Below, one piece after another: positions 16,192 through 24,435 of a stretch of 42,521 nucleotides of DNA. Source of the stretch: DATGZX01 sp035296965 (GTDB lineage Bacteria > Planctomycetota > Planctomycetia > Gemmatales > Gemmataceae); the NCBI GenBank assembly GCA_035296965.1, contig DATGZX010000153.1, positions 1 to 42,521 on the forward strand, given 5' to 3'. The notes under the pieces are model-generated. The model ran no database searches, was not told where the DNA came from, and saw only the letters and a program-made list of their open reading frames with translations. A program made the translations under genes and the position numbers. Within the stretch, counting starts at the first letter, position 1; the number at the start of each line of letters is the position of its first letter.

Positions 16192-18450
16192 CTATTTCTT
16201 CTCCAACTCATCCGCGACACGGTCCACACTAACCGCATAATCCTTCAGCGCTTTCGCCGCCCGGCTGATTTCCCTTTCGGCTTCTTCATACCGCTTCTCC
16301 TCGATGCCCTCGCGTATTCCCGGCAAGGTCTTGGCCCCATAGCCGGTATAGAATCCGGGTGCGTAAATCAGGTGCTTGAACCATGGCCGGCGGGGAAGGC
16401 CATCCGAACTCGTGAGACGGCGTTCTGTCTGGATGAGAAGGGCGTTCAGAGCAGCAAGATTCTTACCGTTCGCCCCGTCGCTCTTCCGAGAGAATGAGTC
16501 GATCGCTTTGGAGTACTGTTGGGCGCTCTTGTCGAGTGTCGAAAGAGCGTTATCAAGAGGGGCAAAATTCAGAAAGGGAGGGACGGCCTGTTTCGGCGGC
16601 GCCAGCAGCGGGTGGCGCGGGTCGCTGGCGGCATCGTACAGATGCTGATCGATCGCCTCGTTGCGATCACGGATTTCCTCCTGCTTGTCGGACAGCAATT
16701 TTTTGACCTCGGTAACGTAACGGTGCATCGTGTCGGCGAAATTGGCGAAGTCGTAAGGCAACACATCGGCATCGGCAAAGCGCATCAGCATCGTACCTGC
16801 CGTCTGGGATAACACTCTGCCGTAGACGAAGTCGGTGTCGGAAAAGTGTGTGTACCAATAAAAATCGTCGTAAGCAGAGTGGTAGACACCGCCTTGGTCT
16901 TCACCCCCGAACCCGAGATCGACTGATGCAATCCCGAGGTGGTCGATAAATGCGGTGTAATCGCTCCCCGAACCCATCGCGCCAATGCGGAGGTCCGCTC
17001 GTGTCCGAACTTCTTTGATCACCTCGGCATTGCCCGATGTAAGAAGTTGGGCCTTCAGGCGGTTGGCGACAGGGATGTTTTTCTCGGGATCGATGATGTC
17101 TCGAGCCACGCTGTTCACGAATTTTTCCAGAGAATGAGATCCCTCGACACCAAGAAAACCGCGGCCGTTCGAGTCGGAATTGACGTAAAGGGCGGCGTGG
17201 GCAACCAGCTCGTCGGCGTGGGCTTCGCACCATTCCGTCGACCCGAGCAACCCTGGCTCTTCGCCGTCCCAGGCGCAGAAAATGATCGTGCGTTTGGGCT
17301 TCCATCCCTGCTTGAGAAGCTCGGACATGGAGCGGGCCTCTTCAAGAAGCGCAACCTGGCCGGAGAGGGGGTCCTCTGCGCCGTTGACCCAAGCGTCGTG
17401 GTGGTTGCCGCGAATGATCCATTGATCCGGCGCTTGCGCGCCTGGGATCTTGGCGACGATGTTGCGAATGGGCTTGATGTCCCAATTCGACTCGACTTTG
17501 AGATGGACCTTCGCGGGGCCGGGGCCGACGTGGTAGGTGATCGGGAGGGCGCCGCGGAATTCTTCAGGGGCGACTGGGCCTTTGAGCTCGGCCAGCAGCG
17601 GTTTGGCGTCACCATACGATATGGGAAGGACGGGAATCTTGGTGATCGTCGGTGCATCCTTGATGGCCAGGCGCTTCACATTGCCCTTGGCGGCGACGCC
17701 CGGCGTGAGCGGGTCACCGGGAAAAAGGGGCATGTCGGCGACGCTGCCGCGCTGCACGCCGTTCTCATTGCGCATGGGCCCCTTGGGGAAGACATCGCCG
17801 TGGAAGTAGCCGTCCTCGTGAGGGTCGGAGTAGATGATGCATCCGACCGCTCCATGCTCCGCGGCAACCTTCGGTTTGATTCCCCGCCACGACCCGCCGT
17901 ACCGGGCGATGACAATCGCCCCTTTGACCGAGACGCCCAGGCGGTCGAGCATCTCATAGTCCTTGGGGATGCCGTAGTTCACGTAGACAAGGGGCGCGGT
18001 GACATCCCCATCGATTGAGTATGCGTTGTAAGAAGGAAGTTGCTCGGACTGCTGATCCGAAGTCGGATCACCTGCGACCGCTGGCTCCTGAAGCTTTGCG
18101 ACATAGCGGGTCGGCTCGATGAGTTCGACAACGCGAGTCTTGGGGGTTGGGAATAGCACGTCAAATTGCTCAATGTGCGCGTCGAGCCCCCACGACTTGA
18201 AGCGAGCAAGAATCCACTCTGCGTTGTCCTTGTCATAGGGTGAGCCGACATGATGAGGGCGGGCGCTGAGCCGCTTCATGGTGTCCCGCATGATCCGCGG
18301 GCTCGGGATGGCAGTAAATTTCTTTTCCCAATCACGCTGTGTTTTGGAAGTAGCGGGCGTGAAGCCGTACAGGGGTTCGTCATCCGCCGCTTGCGCACGG
18401 GAAGCAAACGCAGTGACAACCAATGCCGCTATCACGAATGCTCGGCTCAT
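16192..18450 (-). CDS. secreted M28 zinc peptidase (glutamate carboxypeptidase II-like)
   Basis: The product is 752 aa with a signal peptide (MSRAFVIAALVVTAF...AQA). A protease-associated domain spans roughly 130-300 (GAIVIARYGGSWRG, GAVGCIIYSDPHEDG). The M28 dizinc aminopeptidase domain follows: GNHHDAWVNGAEDPLSG near 348 (H350 or H351, and D361), the general base region WDGEEPGLLGSTEW, SDSNGRG, and YHSAYDDFYW. The C-terminal part has the helical transferrin-receptor-like dimerisation character. The family is exported and removes N-terminal or acidic residues from peptides; the substrate here is unknown. AGGAGG five bases upstream fixes the ATG at 18450. The gene is flanked by an inverted repeat and stands alone. 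Confidence 0.9.
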   Translation of the reverse strand: MSRAFVIAALVVTAFASRAQAADDEPLYGFTPATSKTQRDWEKKFTAIPSPRIMRDTMKRLSARPHHVGSPYDKDNAEWILARFKSWGLDAHIEQFDVLFPTPKTRVVELIEPTRYVAKLQEPAVAGDPTSDQQSEQLPSYNAYSIDGDVTAPLVYVNYGIPKDYEMLDRLGVSVKGAIVIARYGGSWRGIKPKVAAEHGAVGCIIYSDPHEDGYFHGDVFPKGPMRNENGVQRGSVADMPLFPGDPLTPGVAAKGNVKRLAIKDAPTITKIPVLPISYGDAKPLLAELKGPVAPEEFRGALPITYHVGPGPAKVHLKVESNWDIKPIRNIVAKIPGAQAPDQWIIRGNHHDAWVNGAEDPLSGQVALLEEARSMSELLKQGWKPKRTIIFCAWDGEEPGLLGSTEWCEAHADELVAHAALYVNSDSNGRGFLGVEGSHSLEKFVNSVARDIIDPEKNIPVANRLKAQLLTSGNAEVIKEVRTRADLRIGAMGSGSDYTAFIDHLGIASVDLGFGGEDQGGVYHSAYDDFYWYTHFSDTDFVYGRVLSQTAGTMLMRFADADVLPYDFANFADTMHRYVTEVKKLLSDKQEEIRDRNEAIDQHLYDAASDPRHPLLAPPKQAVPPFLNFAPLDNALSTLDKSAQQYSKAIDSFSRKSDGANGKNLAALNALLIQTERRLTSSDGLPRRPWFKHLIYAPGFYTGYGAKTLPGIREGIEEKRYEEAEREISRAAKALKDYAVSVDRVADELEKK

Positions 18451-18636
18451 CAGGCCTCCTGGCAGGGATTTCTCTTTCGGGATTGTTGAGGAGCGCGGGG
18501 GGATTTCACACTCACAGAGGAGTTCTAAGCGGCATCGGTTGATTGTTCAATAGGCGAACGCATCTTTGAACCGTGGAAAGATCAACCGCTATAGTGAGTT
18601 ACGCCATCCACGACAAAAATGCCCTGCCGCCAGGTG

Positions 18637-18674
18637 CTCAGGGTCTGGTCCAGGGACGATGATGGATGCAAATC
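18637..18674 (-). repeat. right arm of inverted repeat flanking the M28 gene
   Basis: Reverse-complement partner of 16033-16069, about 2.6 kb away. It overlaps by a few bases the start of dispersed repeat copy A at 18668. In one minus-strand frame it reads DLHPSSSLD, and the partner arm on the plus strand reads DLGPSSSLD; this could mean that both arms derive from a lost coding sequence rather than a transposon end. Confidence 0.5.
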
Positions 18675-18775
18675 AACAAAACTGGAGCCATCATTTGCCT
18701 TGCATTCCGGCGCCGCTGAGGTACTCATGTGACCGCGTTGCACACACGATCCCTTACCAGAACGAGGGGTGCTTC
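18668..18775 (+). repeat. dispersed intergenic repeat, copy A
   Basis: The core, TGGAGCCATCATTTGCCTTG followed by CATTCCGGC, is identical to copy B at 19674. Similarity continues through GTACTCATGTGAC and CCCTT to about 18775, colinear with the leader of the recombinase gene in copy B. No recombinase follows here, so this may be the leader of a deleted element. The 18451-18850 gap otherwise holds only the inverted-repeat arm. Confidence 0.65.
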
Positions 18776-18850
18776 TCACCGCCGAAGGCTCGTGGATGCT
18801 GACGGGCGCCAAAAAGCGGGTCGCCAGCTTCCGTCTGCATACTGCCAAGC

Positions 18851-19522
18851 TTAGATTGTGTCGAGGTCGCGATGCCGAACAGCGACTTCACCCTGCGGAT
18901 ATTGGTACTGGGCCACAGGGACAAACTGCCCACAGGCCAAGTCGTAAGCAAAGACCTCTCCAGTTTCAATCTTGTATACCCAGCCATGCACGTGCAGATC
19001 GCCCCGCATCAACGCAGAACCGACGGCCGGAAGCGTCCGCAGGTTCTCTAGTTGAACCAGCACGTTCTCTTCAACGGTGGCCGTCAGCAGTCGATCACCG
19101 TCGAGGTGGCCGTAATTGTCCTTGACGATACGGCGGGTCGTCTCAGCATGGGAGAGCCATGACGAGACAGCCGGGAGACATGCGATCTGTTCGGGCTGCA
19201 ACACTCCCTTCATGGCTCCGCAGTGGGAATGGCCGCAGAGGATAATGTCCTTGACCCCAAGTGCGGCGACAGCGAACTCGATGGTCGCCGCCTCTCCGCC
19301 GCTGGCTGCACCGTGCGGAGGCACAATGTTTCCGGCGTTGCGGAGGATAAACAGGTCCCCCGGTTTGGATCGAGTGAGCAGGTTTGGGTCGATGCGGGAA
19401 TCCGAACAAGTGATGAACAGTGTTTCGGGGTTCTGTCCCTTCGACAACTGCTCAAACAACCCTTGGAGCGGACGGAAGCTCTCTTGTTGAAATCGGTGAA
19501 TGCCTTGGATCAACTTCTGCAT
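18851..19522 (-). CDS. beta-class carbonic anhydrase
   Basis: The product is 223 aa, a normal length for the family. It interconverts carbon dioxide and bicarbonate. Zinc ligands are visible: C39 with the D41-R43 dyad in CSDSRID, and H98 and C101 in CGHSHCGAMKG. GDLFILRNAGNIVPP is also characteristic of this class. There is no signal peptide, so it is cytoplasmic. The ATG at 19522 has a modest AGGTAA upstream. It is a single-gene unit between two copies of the dispersed repeat; no bicarbonate transporter is adjacent. Confidence 0.95.
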   Translation of the reverse strand: MQKLIQGIHRFQQESFRPLQGLFEQLSKGQNPETLFITCSDSRIDPNLLTRSKPGDLFILRNAGNIVPPHGAASGGEAATIEFAVAALGVKDIILCGHSHCGAMKGVLQPEQIACLPAVSSWLSHAETTRRIVKDNYGHLDGDRLLTATVEENVLVQLENLRTLPAVGSALMRGDLHVHGWVYKIETGEVFAYDLACGQFVPVAQYQYPQGEVAVRHRDLDTI

Positions 19523-19673
19523 GGTTTACCTGCTTCGAGTGTCGGGAACAACGGGCTCGCCGCCGACTGAGCGGCCTCTCGGTTTCTTCTATTATCGGGG
19601 TACCTCTCTTCAAGTCCGTCGCAGTTGGGCACGCCGGGAGAAACCTGGCAGCGCACGGAGGAGGAGTCGGGAA

Positions 19674-19780
19674 ACAATTTAGAATAAACGCACTTCCCAA
19701 ATGGAGCCATCATTTGCCTTGCATTCCGGCACGGGTGACGTACTCATGTGACGGCGTCGCTGGAACCAACCCTTGCCGCC
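19674..19780 (+). repeat. dispersed intergenic repeat, copy B (recombinase leader)
   Basis: This copy begins with AATAAACGCACTTCCCAAAT, shares the TGGAGCCATCATTTGCCTTG core with copy A, and runs through TACTCATGTGACGGCGTCGC up to the ribosome binding site of the tyrosine recombinase at 19791. It is the only copy attached to a recombinase gene. Confidence 0.65.
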
Positions 19781-19790
19781 GGAGAGCACC

Positions 19791-20429
19791 ATGCCTGCAT
19801 TATCCACCTGGAACCTCGACCCGACCCGCATTCTGACTCGACGTGAACTGACGACTGTCTTAGCCGACCTAAGCGCCCGGACCTCACGTGCCAATACCCA
19901 ACGCAACCTGGTAATCGTCCGCCTGGCGTGCTGCTGCGGTCTACGGGTTTCCGAGATCGGAGGGCTACAGCTAGACGATGTGGTGGCGGACGTGCAGCGC
20001 CCGCACCTGCGTTTGCGTCGACAGATCACGAAAGGAAAACGATCGCGGTGCGTGCCTATGTGGTGGGATGGGGCGACACTGGCCGACATCGTGGCGTGGA
20101 AGGCGAGGCGCATTGCTGACGGCGCCCGCGGCACCGATCCGTTCGTCTGCTCGGTGCAGGCCGACCGGCGCGGCTTGGCACTCCAAAGAGCGGCACTGCG
20201 TCGGCGATTCATCTCGGCTTGCAAGGTTCTCGGGTTGGCGCGGCTACGCACGCTGACCATCCACCACGGGCGACATACGTTTATTAGCCACGCCCTTGCC
20301 GGGAAACGCACGCTGGCCGAAGTAAGGGCAGCTGCCGGCCATGCCAGCTTGCTGACCACGAGCGTCTATCTGCATGTGGCGGTGGATGATGATGGGGAGG
20401 TGGGCGCGCTGTTTGCGTTTGCGCACTAG
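19791..20429 (+). CDS. catalytic-domain-only tyrosine recombinase
   Basis: The product is 212 aa and carries the tyrosine recombinase catalytic set: R52 (CGLRVSEIGGLQLDD), K81 or K83 (ITKGKRSRCVP), H168-x-x-R171 (TIHHGRHTFISH), H194 (AAGHASLLTT) and Y203 (SVYLHV). The N-terminal SAM-like core-binding domain of Xer or phage integrases is reduced to about 20 residues, so the protein is little more than the catalytic domain. The start at 19791 has GGAG six bases upstream. All catalytic residues are present, so it may be active. Its leader is a copy of the dispersed repeat, which makes that repeat a candidate recombination site. Confidence 0.85.
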   Translation: MPALSTWNLDPTRILTRRELTTVLADLSARTSRANTQRNLVIVRLACCCGLRVSEIGGLQLDDVVADVQRPHLRLRRQITKGKRSRCVPMWWDGATLADIVAWKARRIADGARGTDPFVCSVQADRRGLALQRAALRRRFISACKVLGLARLRTLTIHHGRHTFISHALAGKRTLAEVRAAAGHASLLTTSVYLHVAVDDDGEVGALFAFAH

Positions 20430-20502
20430 CGCCGTCGGGAGAAAGTAATCCCTAAGCATAAGCCGCAAACCATTCCTTTGGGCAGCGACGTGGAGCAGTC
20501 CC

Positions 20503-20571
20503 ATGTCGCCGCTTCCTGTACTGGGGTTGCTCATGGTGCTGGCGGCTATCCTGGCCACAGGTGCATTGTGA
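20503..20571 (+). CDS. possible 22-aa membrane microprotein
   Basis: The frame MSPLPVLGLLMVLAAILATG plus two residues is almost entirely a single membrane helix and has GGAG seven bases before the ATG. Neither the family nor expression can be judged from sequence. It could equally be the last helix of a decayed membrane protein gene. The remainder of 20430-20691 shows nothing else. Confidence 0.25.
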   Translation: MSPLPVLGLLMVLAAILATGAL

Positions 20572-20691
20572 AATGCGACGGGTGCCCGTTAGACTACTAA
20601 TTGGGCGTACAATGGGACGGTCTTCCGAGCGGAGAAAAAGGAAGGGGAATTCACGAAAATTCTTGGGCGACTCAGCAAGAGAGGATGCGAT

Positions 20692-21090
20692 ATGTTTTCT
20701 TTGACTCTCGAGGCGAAAACCGCCGAAGAGCTCATGACACCGAACCCGATCTCCATTTCCGAAAATGCAGCGATTCTTGACGCGGCGTCTATTCTCAGTA
20801 ACCGGGAGTTCAGCGCTCTCGTTGTCATCAATGATGCCGGACGTCCGGTCGGCGTTGTCAGTCGGACGGACATCGTTCGACGGGAAGCCAAGCCATCGAG
20901 TACGACCAACGTGCACGACATCATGACCCCGACTGTCGTTTCGGTCAGGCCGGAGGACCCGGCGTGGGAGGTGGTGGCTAAGATGGCCGCGATGAAACTA
21001 CATCGGCTCTTTGTGGTGGACCGGACCGGCGTACTGGTCGGCGTGATCAGTACGTTTGACATCGTTCGGAAGCTACGTCGAACCCCTTAG
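20692..21090 (+). CDS. stand-alone CBS-domain pair protein
   Basis: The product is 132 aa and consists of two CBS repeats: AEELMTPNPISISENAAI ... GVVSRTDIV, and VHDIMTPTVVSVRPEDPAW ... GVISTFDIVRKL. It resembles the second CBS half of the 15351 protein and lacks its long inter-repeat insert, so the two are paralogues of different length. It is expected to bind adenine nucleotides and regulate an unknown partner. AGAGG precedes the ATG at 20692. Confidence 0.85.
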   Translation: MFSLTLEAKTAEELMTPNPISISENAAILDAASILSNREFSALVVINDAGRPVGVVSRTDIVRREAKPSSTTNVHDIMTPTVVSVRPEDPAWEVVAKMAAMKLHRLFVVDRTGVLVGVISTFDIVRKLRRTP

Positions 21091-21257
21091 TCGGTGAAAA
21101 GTCGCTTTTCACCTAAGCAATGCAATTATTTTCCCATGCCTGCCACTACCGCGACAAACAGGCTGATCGGACCAAGGTAGGCCGATAACCGGCCCTGCGC
21201 TCGCCCAGGTTCGCAAACGTCGCGTCCAGAACGCCCCGGTTGGCCAGAACACCAACG

Positions 21258-21283
21258 ACAAAAGGCCCCGCGTTACGGGGCCT
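21258..21283 (-). terminator. rho-independent terminator of truncated HARE-HTH copy
   Basis: On the minus strand a 7-bp stem, GGCCCCG with CGGGGCC, is followed by TTTTGT. It lies about 30 bp past the gene end, the same position as the terminator of the intact copy. Confidence 0.75.
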
Positions 21284-21313
21284 CGTGAGCGATCCAGAAT
21301 TGCGTAGGCAATG

Positions 21314-21661
21314 CTACGTTAGGCTAAACTTCCCCCGATCCGCCTTCTTGAACCGGGCCTCCTTCCCCTTCGCCTTGATCTCTCTGAGAATCGCAGAATA
21401 CAAAGTCGCGTGAGGCGTCAGACCGCCCGGGGACTTCCAGTAGCCCTTGTCCGACATCGCCTTGATCATCTCCTGGCAGTTCATCGGCTCGCCGTTCTCG
21501 CCCAGCACCTTGGCGGCGGCGTCCAGGGCGCTGGTCTTCTTCTCCTTGGAGCCCTTCGGCTCCTTCTTCGCCTTCTTGGCGCCCTCGGGCTTGGGTGCCT
21601 TGTTCTTCGTGCCTTTGCCCTTCGACAACGTTTCCCGCGCCGCTGATTCCGCGGGCACGGC
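21314..21661 (-). pseudogene. 5'-truncated HARE-HTH gene
   Basis: The last 115 or so codons are nearly identical to the C-terminal part of the intact protein at 24085: a Lys-rich linker, then the HARE-HTH domain (SALDAAAKVLGENGEPMNCQ ... GYWKSPGGLTPHATLYSAIL). The N-terminal region of the intact copy is missing. The frame can be extended to 21700 only by using a TTG and unrelated sequence that belongs to the antisense of a CBM9-like fragment. It is a broken duplicate; the HTH domain itself remains open and could be made if some promoter reads it. Confidence 0.75.
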
Positions 21662-21928
21662 CCTGCCGTACAACTTCAGGGCACCTTGAACAACTGGCAA
21701 GACAAGGACACCGGCTGGACCGTCGAAGGTCGTATACCACTGACTGCATTCGAGGTCAGCGGTGCGACGCCGCAGCCTGGCGCCAAATGGCGCTTCGCCC
21801 TCTGCCGATACGACTACTCCGCGGCCTTCGAAAGGCCAGAGACATCTTCCACGGCACCCTTAACGCAGTCCGATTTTCATCGCTACGAAGACTACAGCGA
21901 ATTGGTGTTCGTCGGGCCCTGGAATTGA
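21662..21928 (+). pseudogene. 5'-truncated CBM9-like (DOMON-type) domain gene
   Basis: The frame reads QGTLNNWQDKDTGWTVEGR, then AFEVSGATPQPGAKWRFALC and ends HRYEDYSELVFVGPWN. This is the C-terminal half of the carbohydrate-binding family 9-like domain found in planctomycete secreted proteins. It begins exactly where the truncated HARE-HTH copy stops, with no start codon of its own. It is 44 bp upstream of the DUF1501 gene on the same strand, so the two were probably one operon before the break. Confidence 0.65.
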
Positions 21929-21972
21929 TTGCCGGATCGCGCTTGTGCGGGCGTCGGCAAAGAGTTACGGTG

Positions 21973-23391
21973 ATGGCTACTCCCCGATCCCTCCTGGAGG
22001 CCCCTTCCGTGCTCCACCGGCGCGATGCCATGATCCGGCTCGGTAAACTCGGCCTGGGTGCGCTGACGTTGCCCAACCTGCTTACCAGTGCCAGCGCCGG
22101 GGCAGCCGGCAACGCTCCTCATCGCAGAGCGAAATCATGCATCTATATTTTTCTTTGGGGTGGTCCGCCACAGCAGGACCTTTGGGACATGAAGCCAGAG
22201 GCGCCGCTTGGTATCCGGAGCCTCTTCCGCCCCATCCGTACTGTGGTGCCGGGGATTGATGTCTGCGACCAGATGCCGCTTTTAGCTCGGCAGATGGACA
22301 AGGTGGCGGTTGTCCGGTCGGTGAGCCACGGCAGCAATATTCACGAAGCCTCCGTCTATCACATGTTGACGGGGAAACAGAATCCGACATTGGTAGCGCC
22401 GAGGAATATTCGCCGGCGGACCGATTTTCCGAACTTCGCCGCGGTTCAGTCGTATTTCAGCCCGCCGGGGAAGATGCCGCCGGCCGTGACGATTCCGCGA
22501 CCCATCGGCCACGATGGGATTACATATGCCGGCACTTACGCCGGCTTTCTCGGCCCTCGGTACGACCCGATGGAGCTTCGCGAGGCGCCTAATTCCGGAG
22601 ATCGACCTGCGCATGCGGTTTCCATGGCTGACGGCATCAACGATGCGCGGCTGATCGCCAGACGTGGTCTTTTGCATTTGATCGATGAACAGGATCGATG
22701 CTTACAGCATAGCCGCACGACCGAGGGCCTCGGCGGCTTCTATGAGCAGGCTTTTCGCATGGTGTCCTCTGCGGCTGCCAAGCGCGCGTTCAACTTGGAC
22801 CTGGAGCCGCCTTCTCTGCGCGATCGCTATGGCCGCAATGAGTACGGCGAGAGCTTCCTGCTTGCCCGCCGCCTGATCGAGGCAGATGTGCGACTCGTGT
22901 CGGTCATCTGGATGTACTTCATGCCGGCTGGGCGCATCGCCAATGTTTGGGACAATCACGGGGGCACGGCCGGGCTTGGCGGCATCGGCGGTTACGCCAT
23001 GCTGAAGGAGAAATACTGTATTCCTCCGCTCGACCAGGCCTATTCCGCGTTGATCGGAGACTTGGCGGACCGCGGCCTTCTTGAGGAGACGCTGGTGGTT
23101 GCAGTGGGGGAATTTGGCCGCACGCCCAAGATCAACGCCAATCAGGGCCGCGATCACTGGGGCATGTGTCAGTCCGCTTTGTTGGCCGGTGGCAGTATTC
23201 GGGGCGGCCAAGTTTATGGATCGACTGATAAGCTTGCCGCATATGTAAAGGACAATCCTGTTTCTCCTGAAGATCTGCTGGCCACGATTCACCATGCCAT
23301 GGGGATTTCGCCCGAAAGCGAGATTCGCGATCGGGATGGGCGGCCGTTTCGCGTCTGCGAAGGCAGGCCGGTAACGGACTTATTTGCATAA
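21973..23391 (+). CDS. DUF1501 protein (sulfatase-like fold)
   Basis: The product is 472 aa. The N-terminus (HRRDAMIRLGKLGLGALTLP) is a twin-arginine-like signal, as usual in the family. The body has the standard markers: CIYIFLWGGPPQQDLWDMKP, SVSHGSNIHEASVYHMLTG, YGESFLLARRLIEADVRLVS, VWDNHGG, VAVGEFGRTPKIN, GRDHWG and the C-terminal MGISPESEIRDRDGRPF. DUF1501 has an alkaline-phosphatase/sulfatase-like fold; the biochemical role is unknown, although in planctomycetes it is usually encoded with DUF1553/DUF1549 cytochromes, which are absent here. The start at 21973 is chosen by length and signal position; the ribosome binding site is weak. Confidence 0.9.
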   Translation: MATPRSLLEAPSVLHRRDAMIRLGKLGLGALTLPNLLTSASAGAAGNAPHRRAKSCIYIFLWGGPPQQDLWDMKPEAPLGIRSLFRPIRTVVPGIDVCDQMPLLARQMDKVAVVRSVSHGSNIHEASVYHMLTGKQNPTLVAPRNIRRRTDFPNFAAVQSYFSPPGKMPPAVTIPRPIGHDGITYAGTYAGFLGPRYDPMELREAPNSGDRPAHAVSMADGINDARLIARRGLLHLIDEQDRCLQHSRTTEGLGGFYEQAFRMVSSAAAKRAFNLDLEPPSLRDRYGRNEYGESFLLARRLIEADVRLVSVIWMYFMPAGRIANVWDNHGGTAGLGGIGGYAMLKEKYCIPPLDQAYSALIGDLADRGLLEETLVVAVGEFGRTPKINANQGRDHWGMCQSALLAGGSIRGGQVYGSTDKLAAYVKDNPVSPEDLLATIHHAMGISPESEIRDRDGRPFRVCEGRPVTDLFA

Positions 23392-23411
23392 GCAACTGGG
23401 AGGATCGCTGT

Positions 23412-23707
23412 ATGAACTATGTCGAGACAACCGCGGGTAAAGTAGCTTGTAACGGCATTCTCGCGCTCACCTTCGCGGCAGCCGCGGCTGGGACGATTCG
23501 AGCCGAACACTTATTTGCTCACCGACCGCAAATTCTCCGATTTTCATCTCACACAAGAAAGATGCCCTCGTAGTTCCGCCGCGGGAAGGACCATCGGAGA
23601 CCATCAAGCTATTCAACGGCAACAATCTCGATGGCTGGCATGGGCATAGAGACCTGTGGTCAGTCCAGGATGGCGTGATCGTCGCCAAGAATACCAAGCC
23701 AATCAGT
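23412..23707 (+). pseudogene. scrambled DUF1080 (3-keto-disaccharide hydrolase) relic
   Basis: A GGGAGG site precedes an ATG and a signal peptide (MNYVETTAGKVACNGILALT ... IRAE). The DUF1080 pieces that follow are in the wrong order and frames. TYLLTDRKFSDFHLT (about 23505-23550) comes first, then KKDALVVPPREGPSETIKLF, NGNNLDGWHGHRDLWSVQDG and VIVAKNTKPIS (to 23707). In family members the TYLLTDRKFSDF strand directly follows KNT-type residues. The displaced piece is about 47 bp, which also explains the frame change. Nothing of the rest of the domain is found downstream. The gene follows DUF1501 by 20 bp. Confidence 0.65.
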
Positions 23708-24030
23708 CCTTTATTTTCAGCTTTGGAAGCGGCCGCCGGATGAGAGCCACGGCGCTGACGACCAGTAGTGCATTCTCCAAGGCCATCTGTCTTTGCTTGC
23801 ATTTCCGCGCCGCCAATCGCTACGCAGCATGCCTCCTGCCGTGCACCCAACAGGCGACTGGGCGACGCCTGATGAGTGGCATTGGCAGGATTATTTGCGC
23901 AGCCAGATACCCCAGCTCTCTCCCTTTCACGCTGGTCTTCGCGGAGTCCCGGATTCTCTGCCAACGGTTGGCCTACGCTCGCGCACGTCAGGTCCGGTTC
24001 GGCTTCTTTGGCCACAGAACCGGTAACAAG
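23708..24030. other. gap without recognisable genes
   Basis: No open frame on either strand has recognisable protein character. From about 23970 the sequence belongs to the duplicated flank of the HARE-HTH gene. Confidence 0.4.
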
Positions 24031-24435
24031 AAAAGGCCTCCGCGTTGGAGGCCTCGTGGGCGATCCAGATTTGCGTGGGCAAGCCTAACTTAGGCCAAAC
24101 TTCCCCCGATCCGCCTTCTTGAACCGTGCCTCCTTCCCCTTGCTCTTGATCTCTCGAAGAATCGCAGAATACAAAGTCGCGTGCGGCGTCAGCCCGCCCG
24201 GCGATTTCCAGTAGCCCTTGTCCGACATCGCCTTGATCATCTCCTGGCAATTCATCGGCTCGCCATTCTCGCCCAGCACCTTGGCGGCGGCGTCCAGGGC
24301 GCTGGTCTTCTTCTCCTTGGTGGCCTTCGGCGCTTTCTCCGCCTTCTTGGCGCCCTCGGGCTTGGACCCCTTGTTCTTCGTGCCCTTGGCCTTCGACGAG
24401 GTCTTCCGCGCCGCAGACTCCGCGGGTACGGGCGA
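23970..24435. repeat. segmental duplication, copy 2 (intact gene)
   Basis: Partner of 21200-21661. It includes the terminator and the linker and HTH domain of the intact HARE-HTH gene. Beyond 24435 the gene continues without a counterpart in copy 1. Confidence 0.75.
24031..24053 (-). terminator. rho-independent terminator of HARE-HTH gene
   Basis: On the minus strand a 7-bp stem, GGCCTCC with GGAGGCC around AACGC, is followed by TTTTC, 32 bp after the stop codon. Confidence 0.8.

Larger units (their letters stand above)
21200..21661. repeat. segmental duplication, copy 1 (truncated)
   Basis: About 460 bp here match 23970-24435: the downstream flank, the terminator and the 3' two-thirds of a HARE-HTH gene. 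Similarity ends sharply near 21661 after CCGCGGGCACGG, where CBM9-like coding sequence begins. Confidence 0.75.

Noticed and set aside
16939..18018. 359-codon open frame on the plus strand
   Set aside because: Antisense of the M28 peptidase gene, which has clear motifs, a signal peptide and a perfect ribosome binding site.
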